NCBI GenBank assembly: GCA_016715815.1 | Contig: JADJXN010000005.1 | Location: 1-64,000 of the forward strand | Length of the DNA: 64,000 nucleotides | From: Oligoflexia bacterium | GTDB lineage: Bacteria > Bdellovibrionota > Bdellovibrionia > JABDDW01 | Direction of reading: 5' to 3' | Shown here: positions 36,901 to 45,000 of the stretch, piece by piece | Layout of the letters: each line of letters starts with the position of its first letter | Position numbering within the stretch: position 1 is the stretch's first letter | The notes under the pieces: model-generated | The model's database searches: none | What the model was told of the DNA's origin: nothing | The model's input: the letters and a program-made list of their open reading frames with translations, nothing else | Made by a program: the position numbers and the translations under genes

Positions 36901-37690
36901 ATAATTTTCTTCCTGAAACAGTAACGCCCTTGTCAGGGTTAATAAAGTTTTCATAAGTTCTAAAATAACCAAAACGTGCAAACTCTTTATTGCCCATTTC
37001 ATAGGCTTTGTAGTCTGAAGGCTTAACTTGCATAAAAGTATTTTTAATTTTTGCTCTTAGGCCACCAGAAATAAGCTCATACAAGTGTCCGCCACCATCA
37101 TCTAAATAATCTTTTTGCGTAATGGTTGCATCCACATCAAAGCTAAGTAGGTTACCTTCTTGTAGAAGTGGAGTAACAACTTGAGAGCCTTGTTCTTCAA
37201 TTTCGCTTGAAAAAATATTTTCAAGCTTTGTTGATTTAACTTTATTTTCTCCAAAATCAACGCGCATGTAAGCCCTTTGGTTCCAGGGCTTTTTCTCATC
37301 TTCAACAATTTTATTTGTGGTTTCACCAAAGTCGTTTGTCTCTTTAATAATATCAAAATGTTTTGTAATAGGAAATGCGGCTACCACTGTGGCTGTCTCA
37401 GGTGTTCTATTAGGCTCACCCACGCGTCTTGCCTGTAATTCTTTTTCTGTTACAACAAATTCCACATACCCCATATCCGCATGAAACCCTGGGATGACTC
37501 CAGTGGCATCCAGGTTTTCATCTGCTGAGACAATGGTTTTAACCGCAGAATATGTTTTACCGGTGAGATCAGACTTTAATAAGTGTGCTTCTGTTGCCAC
37601 ATTATTAATTTCATTTTTTTTCTTAGCACAGCCAGCGCCCGCTAAAGACAGTAGTAATGCTAAAAATATTCCTCCATAAAATTTGTTCAT
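33920..37690 (-). CDS. Large zinc-metalloprotease lipoprotein
   Basis: 1256 residues. Signal peptide with lipobox SLAGAGC (Cys21), so it is a lipoprotein. The zincin motif HEMGHNFGLRH lies at about residues 571-581, giving ligands His571, His575 and His581 with catalytic Glu572; VMDYTGSFHESHGG follows, near the place of a Met-turn. This resembles the DUF4953/DUF5117 family of secreted zinc proteases. The C-terminal third is helical with Lys/Glu-rich stretches. The target is unknown; digestion of prey or environmental protein is plausible in a Bdellovibrio-like organism but not shown. A beta-barrel gene lies 20 bases upstream and probably shares its transcript. Confidence 0.8.
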   Translation of the reverse strand: MNKFYGGIFLALLLSLAGAGCAKKKNEINNVATEAHLLKSDLTGKTYSAVKTIVSADENLDATGVIPGFHADMGYVEFVVTEKELQARRVGEPNRTPETATVVAAFPITKHFDIIKETNDFGETTNKIVEDEKKPWNQRAYMRVDFGENKVKSTKLENIFSSEIEEQGSQVVTPLLQEGNLLSFDVDATITQKDYLDDGGGHLYELISGGLRAKIKNTFMQVKPSDYKAYEMGNKEFARFGYFRTYENFINPDKGVTVSGRKLYANRFNVCEANEKTANLSCSTNKIVYVLNKGFPEEFRQAARDVVKAWNKSFQKALEREDDIVILDESVQPEIGDTRYNMIAGIDEKVPTGLLGVSQTANNPSTGETLSARSSVYLGTVRVIGGTAAEQFDMIINGAVDEIKSSKIEKEIKTNTGPKLLTEKMKLNNKFLNSKVLNQKPNFAAPKAATIAKIKSVVSEPVGNATSRKKSALDKLLGFFDISDLTWSQAKNTKYDELKNTLQIATSSKLEKQKELALIEKGIHGAEFVEPAVELYILKFIAENQGKPINELREKIKQEVRYLVFYTTLIHEMGHNFGLRHNFASSGDRKNYTEKYFELEKKKQQLNPEDPQYVMLELEQESYDFSSVMDYTGSFHESHGGTGHYDDAAIRYAYNTSINKDGDPITGVVRGYKFCTDHEVQEDMMCQRWDKGTNVTQSTVKHIQDYNRNYYFRNFRRDRANFGNPMSYFGRILWRTMFPVRQVSDELIYQLITSPTVSAGANQCDSKFLRESIDSGEIGNLCDNSVLQKYAQSGVEIRDWSQLVYLLLKEDLSGFRKDPMSYKANGFADLIFANYHASNFFASVIGTPEPGLYYPMGNEMTGYELEALPAIEGNDDEKLMAFLASKGVTGDQAQALLPKIRGNIVDLKPGPVAKYLLSRVTQDGSFRQVDIMSHLYDKLAALIIMGARGIPVQKYWDLSMNTNMFFSPPTKNLSSALVNALINETNMIASANVKTRGGNVINATMPAALNLNTKYYALITALTDFVSDQSTEFADKMRICSDTEKGCQDALGLGLASFRGASGQDSYRAVQVPTGDSIAYALVKKAEDFSKMRDEAILDVKNKDKHLANLKEIVKQASQDQKALMNILEEKAKDLAKKLEPIYGASKQSLWSVIMASAEKIEEANVSEVANLKETLKGTLDQVSEVVKQSLNEQPDILKQVNELRVKVDEELISANDVSFRVLASPIIISNATDKLEPIEADAKLIRYFRHVLGVE

Positions 37691-37710
37691 TTAACCCCTC
37701 CCCAAGAGTT

Positions 37711-38553
37711 TTATAAACTTAATGTAATATCAAAATACCCCATAAACTGTTGTTGATCGAAAAGTGCATAGTTGTAATCTATTCCGTTTGATTTTAAAGC
37801 TGAGGCATCATTGTAAATGCCAAGTGCGAGAGATAAATTTTTTAAAGGTGTGTAGCCTACTTCATAGTTAATAAAATATTTATCTCTTGTAGTTCCTCTG
37901 TACGTCCAACTTCTAGTGGGTTGAAAGCTAACAGAAAATTCTAAATTTTCTCTTAAAGAATAGGCTACTGATAATAATACATTGATGGAGTGTTCATTAT
38001 TAAGTCTTCCGTCATTTTGAACTTCAACAGAGTGAAAACTATTACTCACTCCAGGTGATAAAATAAATGTAAATTTATTCAAAGTTTGTATTAACTTTGC
38101 ATTCAAAGCTAAAACACTATAAAGCCCTGCTCTTTGACTTATCCTTGATGCAGGAAGAGTAAGGCTTGAGCTAACAGACAACTTTAAATCCTTTCGGATT
38201 TCCCCCAAAGCCGCCGTTAGCCCTAGCCGACTGTCGGTGAGATCGCCAGAGGACCCATCAGGTAGGACGTACGAATATTCCTGAGAATAACCCGCACGCA
38301 AAGAGGCCGTGAATACATCCGAGAGAGACGCACCCAGGTCGACACGATATAAGCCGGAAAAAGAATAATCCTCACCACTGGAACTGGCACTTTGCTGAGA
38401 CAAAGTTCCCGAAGTCTCTATTAAAAGAGAGCCTGTGAAGATTTTTTTTGATGGCTCTGGTGTCTGTCCTACTTGCGCTGTGTTTTGAGTGGCTGCATTC
38501 ACGAAGTTTGCCGTTAAAAGGCTAATGCTAAATGCAATTAGAGTTTTCTTCAT
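37711..38553 (-). CDS. Predicted outer-membrane beta-barrel protein
   Basis: 280 residues: signal peptide (KKTLIAFSISLLTANFVNA), a short linker, then Gly/Ser-rich amphipathic strands (LYRVDLGASLSDVFTASLRAGYS and similar) and a final strand MGYFDITLSL. This is consistent with a 10-14-strand barrel. No family recognised. It precedes the zinc-protease lipoprotein gene by 20 bases, so the two may form an outer-membrane pair. The gene is locally less AT-rich (about 38.2-38.4 kb) than its surroundings. Confidence 0.65.
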   Translation of the reverse strand: MKKTLIAFSISLLTANFVNAATQNTAQVGQTPEPSKKIFTGSLLIETSGTLSQQSASSSGEDYSFSGLYRVDLGASLSDVFTASLRAGYSQEYSYVLPDGSSGDLTDSRLGLTAALGEIRKDLKLSVSSSLTLPASRISQRAGLYSVLALNAKLIQTLNKFTFILSPGVSNSFHSVEVQNDGRLNNEHSINVLLSVAYSLRENLEFSVSFQPTRSWTYRGTTRDKYFINYEVGYTPLKNLSLALGIYNDASALKSNGIDYNYALFDQQQFMGYFDITLSL

Positions 38554-38816
38554 GAATACCCCCTCACTCTCACGTCCATCCCTGTAACAAGTCCTAGACT
38601 TATGACTTGTAACGAGCTTTAGACAAAGCTCAGATATTAAAAGGTTAAAAAAACCTGTTAACTCTTAATTTGCTATTAAAGCAGAGAGTATGCCTAAAGG
38701 CGTAGTCCAGTTCCCAGCCTTGAGGCCTATTATAATGGCATTGAAAATAATTTTGACCTTAGCCTAGGTACAAAGTGTCTCTAAGAAATTTTTTAGTGTC
38801 AGCTTGCTACCACCAA
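38554..38816. other. Intergenic leader with hairpins
   Basis: About 260 bases without a protein gene, upstream of the barrel gene on the minus strand. Two adjacent hairpins are visible: 38584-38593 with 38604-38613 (one mismatch) and 38614-38620 with 38625-38631 (seven perfect pairs, four-base loop). A TATAAT in minus orientation lies at 38729-38734 without a good -35 box. The hairpins could be a 5' leader structure of the barrel-protease transcript. Confidence 0.35.
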
Positions 38817-38935
38817 AACGTAGCAGGTAGTTTTTGGTAATTGTTGGGGTTAATTTTAATTTAATAGTAACGTATATTGCATTTAAGACGATCTCAAATA
38901 TAAGCCTATAATTACCAAAAACTACCTGCTACGTT
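38817..38935. repeat. MITE-like palindromic repeat, copy 1
   Basis: Terminal inverted repeats of 26 bases (38817-38842 and 38910-38935) with the core GTAGCAGGTAGTTTTTGG enclose about 67 AT-rich bases. A second copy in opposite orientation lies at 40375-40487; internal sequence is also shared (for example CTTATATTTGAGAT and ATTAAATTAAAA, as read in copy 2). No coding capacity. The element ends six bases before the ATG of the TIGR02757-family gene, so it may carry or displace that gene's promoter. Confidence 0.85.
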
Positions 38936-38941
38936 GGCAAA

Positions 38942-39850
38942 ATGAACCTGAAACAATACTTAGAACAATTAGGAAAAAATTTAGTTCAATCTGAACAAGT
39001 TAAAAAGGATCCTTTAAGCCTAGTTTTAAAATATAATAATAATTTAGACAGGGATGTTGCTGGCTTCATAGCCTCTGCTCTTGCCTATGGAAACGTAAAA
39101 CAGATCTTAAAATCAGTGCAATTGGCTTTAAGTTTTTTAGGCTCAGAGCCGTATTTAAAATTAAAAAACTCCGATGGCTTTACTTGGAAAAAAGAAATCC
39201 CTGATACTTTTAAACATCGCTTTAACACAGCAGATGATCTTCGCATACTTTACACCTGGCTTGGCGAAGCTTTAAGACAATCAAATTCCCTTGAAGAATA
39301 TTTCACCAAAGGGTACGCCCCCCATTTTGGTAGCAATAGTGCATCAAATAATAATCATATTGCATTTATGTTAGAAAATTTTATTGATCGCATTACTACT
39401 TTATCATGCAAACCCTTTAAAAAAACAAAAGGTATTATGTTTTTCTTTTCACGTCCTTCGCAAAAAAGTGGCTGTAAAAGGCTTCTTTTATATTTACGCT
39501 GGATGGCAGGTAGTGGTCCCTTTGCTAGTGGACACTGGAAAAACTTAAAACTTGAGGAATTAATTATTCCTGTAGATGCTCATGTTTTAAGAATTTCTCA
39601 AAATTTAAAACTAAGCAAAAGAAAAACAGCTGATTGGAAAACAGCTCTTGAAATTACAAATAATTTAAAAAAACTTGACCCTCAAGACCCAACCCGCTTT
39701 GACTTTGCTCTTTGTCACATGGGTATTTCAAAAGTCTGCCCTAGCAAGTTAAAATTTGAAATTTGCACTCAATGCCAAATTAATAAATTTTGCAGAAATT
39801 GGAAACCTATAATTCAGAATAGAAAAGTAAATTTGATTACTTCACCTTAA
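38942..39850 (+). CDS. TIGR02757/DUF2400 family protein
   Basis: 302 residues resembling the TIGR02757 family, whose biochemical role is not established. Visible marks: DRDVAGFIASALAYGNV near residue 40, LYLRWMAG and VDAHVLRISQNL in the middle, and a C-terminal cysteine cluster with the order C-x6-C-x9-C-x2-C-x5-C that could bind an iron-sulfur cluster, as in Nth-type DNA glycosylases. The ATG lies six bases after a palindromic repeat and lacks a clear ribosome-binding site, so expression may depend on the repeat. Confidence 0.82.
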   Translation: MNLKQYLEQLGKNLVQSEQVKKDPLSLVLKYNNNLDRDVAGFIASALAYGNVKQILKSVQLALSFLGSEPYLKLKNSDGFTWKKEIPDTFKHRFNTADDLRILYTWLGEALRQSNSLEEYFTKGYAPHFGSNSASNNNHIAFMLENFIDRITTLSCKPFKKTKGIMFFFSRPSQKSGCKRLLLYLRWMAGSGPFASGHWKNLKLEELIIPVDAHVLRISQNLKLSKRKTADWKTALEITNNLKKLDPQDPTRFDFALCHMGISKVCPSKLKFEICTQCQINKFCRNWKPIIQNRKVNLITSP

Positions 39851-39951
39851 CTTGTCAAGATGTGTGTAAAAAAATATTTTTCCTTGACGTTTATAAAACC
39901 AAACTCAAATTTTTAGTGTGAAGTATTAATTATAAAAGGAGGAAAAATAGT

Positions 39952-40359
39952 ATGAGAAATCCACTAGCTTTAAAAAGTAACTTATTAAATGAGTTAATGA
40001 CCCCTTGGGGAGATTTTGACAAATTATTTGATGGTTTTTTAGCACCAACTGTTACAAAAGCTCAAAGCTTTACCAATGTTGAAGAAACACAAAACCACTA
40101 CTTACTTAGCATTGATATGCCAGGGGTGAATAAAGAAGACATTAAAATTGAGTTAAAAGATGGCTCCCTTTTGGTTCAAGGTGAAAGGAAATATAAAAAA
40201 AATAATAGCGAGGAAAGCTATTACTATCAAAATAGTTTCTTTCTTGGAAATGAAAGATTTGATGCAAAAGACATTGAGGCTAAATTTGAAAACGGAGTTT
40301 TAAATTTAACTGTTGCTAAAAGCGAAAAATCAAAACCTCAATTAATTGCCGTAAAATAA
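39952..40359 (+). CDS. Small heat shock protein (Hsp20/alpha-crystallin)
   Basis: ATP-independent chaperone of 135 residues. An N-terminal arm is followed by the alpha-crystallin domain (about 38-130): HYLLSIDMPGVNKEDIKIEL, SLLVQGERKY and the GVLNLTVAKSE strand motif. A strong AGGAGG lies upstream of the ATG. A CTTGACG at 39883-39889 could be the -35 of a stress or sigma70 promoter, but no convincing -10 box follows. The gene lies between two inverted copies of a palindromic repeat together with the TIGR02757 gene. Confidence 0.93.
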   Translation: MRNPLALKSNLLNELMTPWGDFDKLFDGFLAPTVTKAQSFTNVEETQNHYLLSIDMPGVNKEDIKIELKDGSLLVQGERKYKKNNSEESYYYQNSFFLGNERFDAKDIEAKFENGVLNLTVAKSEKSKPQLIAVK

Positions 40360-40374
40360 ATTAGATGTACTTTT

Positions 40375-40487
40375 GTAGCAGGTAGTTTTTGGTAATTATA
40401 GACTTATATTTGAGATGACATCAGATAATGATAACTTTGTTATTAAATTAAAAATAACCGCTATAATTACCAAAAACTACCTGCTAC
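40375..40487. repeat. MITE-like palindromic repeat, copy 2
   Basis: Perfect 27-base inverted repeats (40375-40401 and 40461-40487) around about 59 AT-rich bases. It is inverted relative to copy 1 at 38817-38935 and shares both ends and parts of the interior. Its right arm overlaps the end of the ATP-grasp gene on the minus strand and supplies that gene's last three codons and TAG stop. Confidence 0.85.
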
Positions 40488-41841
40488 CTTTTGTGAAGAG
40501 GCTTTGGGCTTCCCATTCTTTTAAAGTTTTAATGTCTTGTTCTAAAACTTTTGGGTCTTCATGTAAAAGTTCAACTTCTAAAATTATAGTATTCATATCA
40601 ACGGTTTTTTTAACTTCTGCTCCTGCTTCAAACATATAGTAATGTCGCTTGTAAGAAGGGAGTTGTATAATTGCAGGCGTGGCTAAATAGGAAAGAATTT
40701 GGCCATCTTGTAATGAATTAATACTCACTTTTGCAGCATGAAAATTTAATTTATATGCTTCTGCATGGCTTTTTAATTCATCAGGGTATAAAAAGGCTTT
40801 TACACCTAAATCAACTTGACCCGAACCAATAGCCTCTGCCACTAGCCTTGGCTGGCCAGAGCCCATCATCCGCGCACCAATTTCAACAAGAACTGGGCCA
40901 CGAGATGTCATTTTAATTTCTAAATGTCCCCACCCGGTTTTAATATCAAAGGCCTCTACAACTTTTTTAGTATACTCTACCAACTTATTTTGTATTTCAC
41001 CATTATAAGGTAAAAGCCTGTCATACTCATAAACAAAACCGGCCCCATCCACTAGTTTTTTATAATATTGCCAAATATCTGTAACAATTATTTTTCCATC
41101 AGAAACTACAACATTTACTACATACTCAATACCATCAAGGTACTCTTGCACTAGTACCAAATTGTTTTTCTTTCCAAACTCATCTTTATTATTCATTATT
41201 TTATCAAAGCCAGCTTGCAACTCTGCTTTATTTTGACTAACAGAAACTCCATCAGTTCCTGCACTTAAAACCGGTTTTGTTACTGCAGGCCAAAAGTTAT
41301 TTTTCTGAACCCATTTTAAAATTTCAGAATATTTACTGGATTTAAACTGCCTTACAGCATCTACTCCCTTGGCCCTTAGGTGCTCTCCCATAAGATATTT
41401 ATTTCTTCTAGCTTCCAAAAATCCGTTTGTAGGCACACCTAAAGTTGCATTAAGTTTAGATGTTAATTTATCAGCAAACAAAACTCCACTTTCAGCACCA
41501 ACAAGAATTTTTTCAATTTTATTATCTGTTAAATATTGAGTTAGTTTTTTAAAATTCCCTTTATAGGAATAGTCTTCATCAAAATTTTCTCTGTAAAAAG
41601 TAGGAGCTAAAAATGCTGGCGGCTTACCCTCACTATGCACATGAAATATTTTAACTTTCTCACCATGCTGCTCACCTTGTTTTCTAATTTCCGCTGGTAA
41701 AAGCTTGCCTGAAGAGTAGCCATCAATAATGGCTATATTTCTTACTAAACTAATGCAGTCTTTACTAACATCAGCTGCCCCCAGCGCAGGTAATGTGAAT
41801 ATAAAAAGTAGGTTTAAAACCATAATTTTTGTTCTACTCAT
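40477..41841 (-). CDS. ATP-grasp domain protein with apparent signal peptide
   Basis: 454 residues. A typical signal peptide (KIMVLNLLFIFTLPALGAA, about 5-23) precedes an ATP-grasp ligase body: N-terminal Rossmann-like domain with IAIIDGYSSG, an ATP-binding region with PAVTKPVLSAGTDGVS, LVQEYLDGIEYVVNVVVSDG, and metal-binding GWGHLEIKM and VLVEIGARMMGSG. The LEI and EIGAR motifs are those of amino-acid ligases such as BacD-like enzymes and carboxylase-type ligases. Such enzymes need ATP and are normally cytosolic, so the export signal is odd. The C-terminal codons and stop come from a palindromic repeat, so the original tail may be lost. Confidence 0.8.
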   Translation of the reverse strand: MSRTKIMVLNLLFIFTLPALGAADVSKDCISLVRNIAIIDGYSSGKLLPAEIRKQGEQHGEKVKIFHVHSEGKPPAFLAPTFYRENFDEDYSYKGNFKKLTQYLTDNKIEKILVGAESGVLFADKLTSKLNATLGVPTNGFLEARRNKYLMGEHLRAKGVDAVRQFKSSKYSEILKWVQKNNFWPAVTKPVLSAGTDGVSVSQNKAELQAGFDKIMNNKDEFGKKNNLVLVQEYLDGIEYVVNVVVSDGKIIVTDIWQYYKKLVDGAGFVYEYDRLLPYNGEIQNKLVEYTKKVVEAFDIKTGWGHLEIKMTSRGPVLVEIGARMMGSGQPRLVAEAIGSGQVDLGVKAFLYPDELKSHAEAYKLNFHAAKVSINSLQDGQILSYLATPAIIQLPSYKRHYYMFEAGAEVKKTVDMNTIILEVELLHEDPKVLEQDIKTLKEWEAQSLFTKGSR

Positions 41842-42039
41842 AGGGCGCTTTATATACCTGTTTTTGCCGCATTTTTACATGCCTTAGTGCCAAGTTGAGA
41901 CATTTTAATGCCGTCTTTAGGTTTAATGACTATTTTATGGACAGTTTTGCCGCCTAGAACACCCTTATAGTATTGAAAATACTTGGCATTTATTGTGCAA
42001 ACCAATTATGTGCTTAACTTGATAATAAAGGAACGTTTA

Positions 42040-45000
42040 ATGAAAAAATTTAATAAATTTGTAAGCCTTGTCCTTGCATTTAGCATCTTTTTTTCTCAGT
42101 TTGATCTTATAGCTCATGCTCAAAGCACAAAAGTAAAAGAATTTATTCACTTTGATGACATAGAAAAACTTGCTCAAGATTCAGTCATTAGCGCAGATCA
42201 AAATAAAATGGCTCAAGCTATTTCAGAATTTGAATCTGCAACAGACGCTTCTGTTCCTACTAAAACAAGAGACATCTTTTTCTTAGCTAGACAGCGTTTA
42301 GAAATTCATTCTGAAAAACTTATCACAAACTTTGGTTTATCAGCAAAAGGCAAAGTATTTCCTTTAACATCAGAACTTGCTCCACCACTTTTAGTTACAA
42401 GTTTTGATAATGAAGTAAAAATTGTAAAAAATAATAAAGCAAAAACGCTAACCCTTGAGCTTTGGAGACACGGGGATCACCTAGCCTCTCAAGTCATTGA
42501 AGGATTAGATGTTGTCGCTTCCGCTAGGGATAAGGAATTTTACACTTTTGTTGATAGAAGTGGGAAAATTTATGCTTTTGACACAGCCCTTGCCGCCTAT
42601 ATAGGCTTTCGCGCACCTATTCCAATTTTTGAAGTGGCTGAAATGGATAGAAGTTTAATTAATGATAATTTAGATGCTACTTACCGCACACGTGGCGGAT
42701 TACCTAATTATGAAGTTCACCCAGGAGCAATTGTACCAATGGATCTTGCAGAAAATTCAATATTTACTGCAGGATCTTTTGATGTTTATGACAAAATTCA
42801 AAGAAAATATGTTGGCATTTATTCAAGACAAGGTTTGCGCACATTTGTTTACCGTGGAGAGGCAATATTAGACTTACTTACTTACGCCATTAATCCTGGC
42901 GAACACGCTAAAAGGAATTTTGAAAATCTACATTCAATGGCTAAAGATAACGAAGTTAAACCCCTTGTATCAGCCTACCTAAGTAATATTGATCCTTCAC
43001 TAAGATCCCTTATTAGATCACTTCCACCACACGCAGTTGAAAGTTTAACAAAAAGAATGAGGCAAAATAAAGCATTTGCAGATGAAGCTTTAGATAAATT
43101 CACATCAGAAGAAAATGAAAAAGCTAGAGATATCATTTCAAGAATTTATAAAGAAGAAAACAGAATTAATAACATACATGATGTTGATTTTGGCGCAAAA
43201 CATCGCGAGTATTTAGATAAGGAATTTAATAAAAAGGTTCACAAAACTCTCATTGAACGTTTAAAAGAGCCTAAGAATTTAAAACTTATGGGTTTAATTG
43301 TTGCTGGTGGCTTAACAGTAGCTGGCGCTTACAGCCTATGGAATGGTGTGGGACCTGCCTGGGCGGTCGATTTTGTACACAACACTTATGACCATTATAT
43401 GACTCCAGCAGTTAAGAATGCTGGCTATAGGTTTAACGCACTTTTAAGTACTGCTTCTATGCTTACTTTTATGCCACTTGTTTTTGTTATTGGTGCTGCT
43501 TATTCAAAAATTAAAACACTAAATATGGATGCAATTAGAGCATCCGCAAAACTAGGCATGGTTGTTTGGGGTACAATTATGCTTCCCTTCTTTCATTACA
43601 TTGCAAAGCTGGCAGATCAGCCAAATTTTATTCGGGCCATGCAACATGGTATTAACCCACTTGGAAAGGTCATGACAGATAGGGGCCCCATTAGACCAGG
43701 TATTAATGTTTTTAAAAATGATCCTGACTATAGTGAGCAGACTCAAAGAAATGCCCTTATAATTAGACAAATTTATGACAGAAGAAATAATCAAAAAGCC
43801 CTTGCCCATGCAATTGCTCTTTTAGTCACAGCTGAGCAATACGGAATAGACCCAGTAACTCTATCAATGGTTCAAGATAAAGCTTATTCACTTGATGCAC
43901 TTGAGTGGGCAGCCACAGATAAAAAGTTTAGAGATTTATGGCAACAAATGGCAAAAGAACTTGAAGCTACTTTAATTAAACTTCAATACTCAGTTGCAGA
44001 TAAGCATTTTGAAGATAAAGACAGCTTTAAAAATCTTCAGTTTGATAAAAGCTCAAACGAAATAGATCAGACTGCTTTTGAACTAGCCAGGGCAGAAGCA
44101 AGAAAGATTGCCCTCCAAATTAAAAAAAGACCCAAAGCAATAAATGCAATTAAATCTTTTCTTCCTTCTTGGAATCAAGTAGGAAGAAAACTTTTAATTG
44201 AAACAAGTCGATTTGCCGTAGAAGAATCAAACTATTTAAAACACGCTGATCCATCAGAATTTGTTAAAAAACAATTCTTCCTACAATTTACTGTCGACTA
44301 CAGTATGAGTGTACCGCAAATTACATTTATTGGTGCTAGAGCAGATACTGATCATGTGCCAGCCCTTGCTGCAAAACCTGATCAAGCAACAATTGAACAA
44401 TATTTATCTCAACCACCAAAGCCTACAGGAAATGCAGACGCGGACAAAGAAAACCTAGCTCAATGGGAAACTTGGAAAAATACTGATGCTAGAGAGGAAA
44501 TTTTATCAAGATATTGGCTGTGGTCTAACCCACAACATGCAGCCTCAATGCTTGATCAGGTAAGAATTTACGCTATTAACGTGCCTGCGCAAACTGCACT
44601 TGTTTATGATAAATTTAGACCCATAATTGAAACAAACTATCAACCCCTTGAAGAAATTATTTATCAAGAAGCTCTGCCGCGCAGAGAAAAGGCACTTGAA
44701 TCAGTATGGAGCTTTGCTAAGGACATTGTTAATTTTAAAAAAGCTGAGTACGGATATCTTTGGCTAACACAAATCACAAAACGAATAAAATCTCTTCAAG
44801 CAACACTACTGTTTACCGTAATACTTGAGCGCATCATTATGGCGGGCCAGCCAGTAGATGCAGCTGTGTTATCTTTTATTTTTATATTTTTAACAGCCCA
44901 TTTAAAGTACGGCGGTATTATTTGGGACCCCGTACAAAAAGGTATGTATATGAGAGATGAACGCCTTGAGGCTGCTACCACAAAGCTACTTCAAGCAAAA

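Noticed and set aside
38817..40487. CRISPR repeats
   Set aside because: Only two copies, in inverted orientation, separated by genes; no spacer array and no cas genes.
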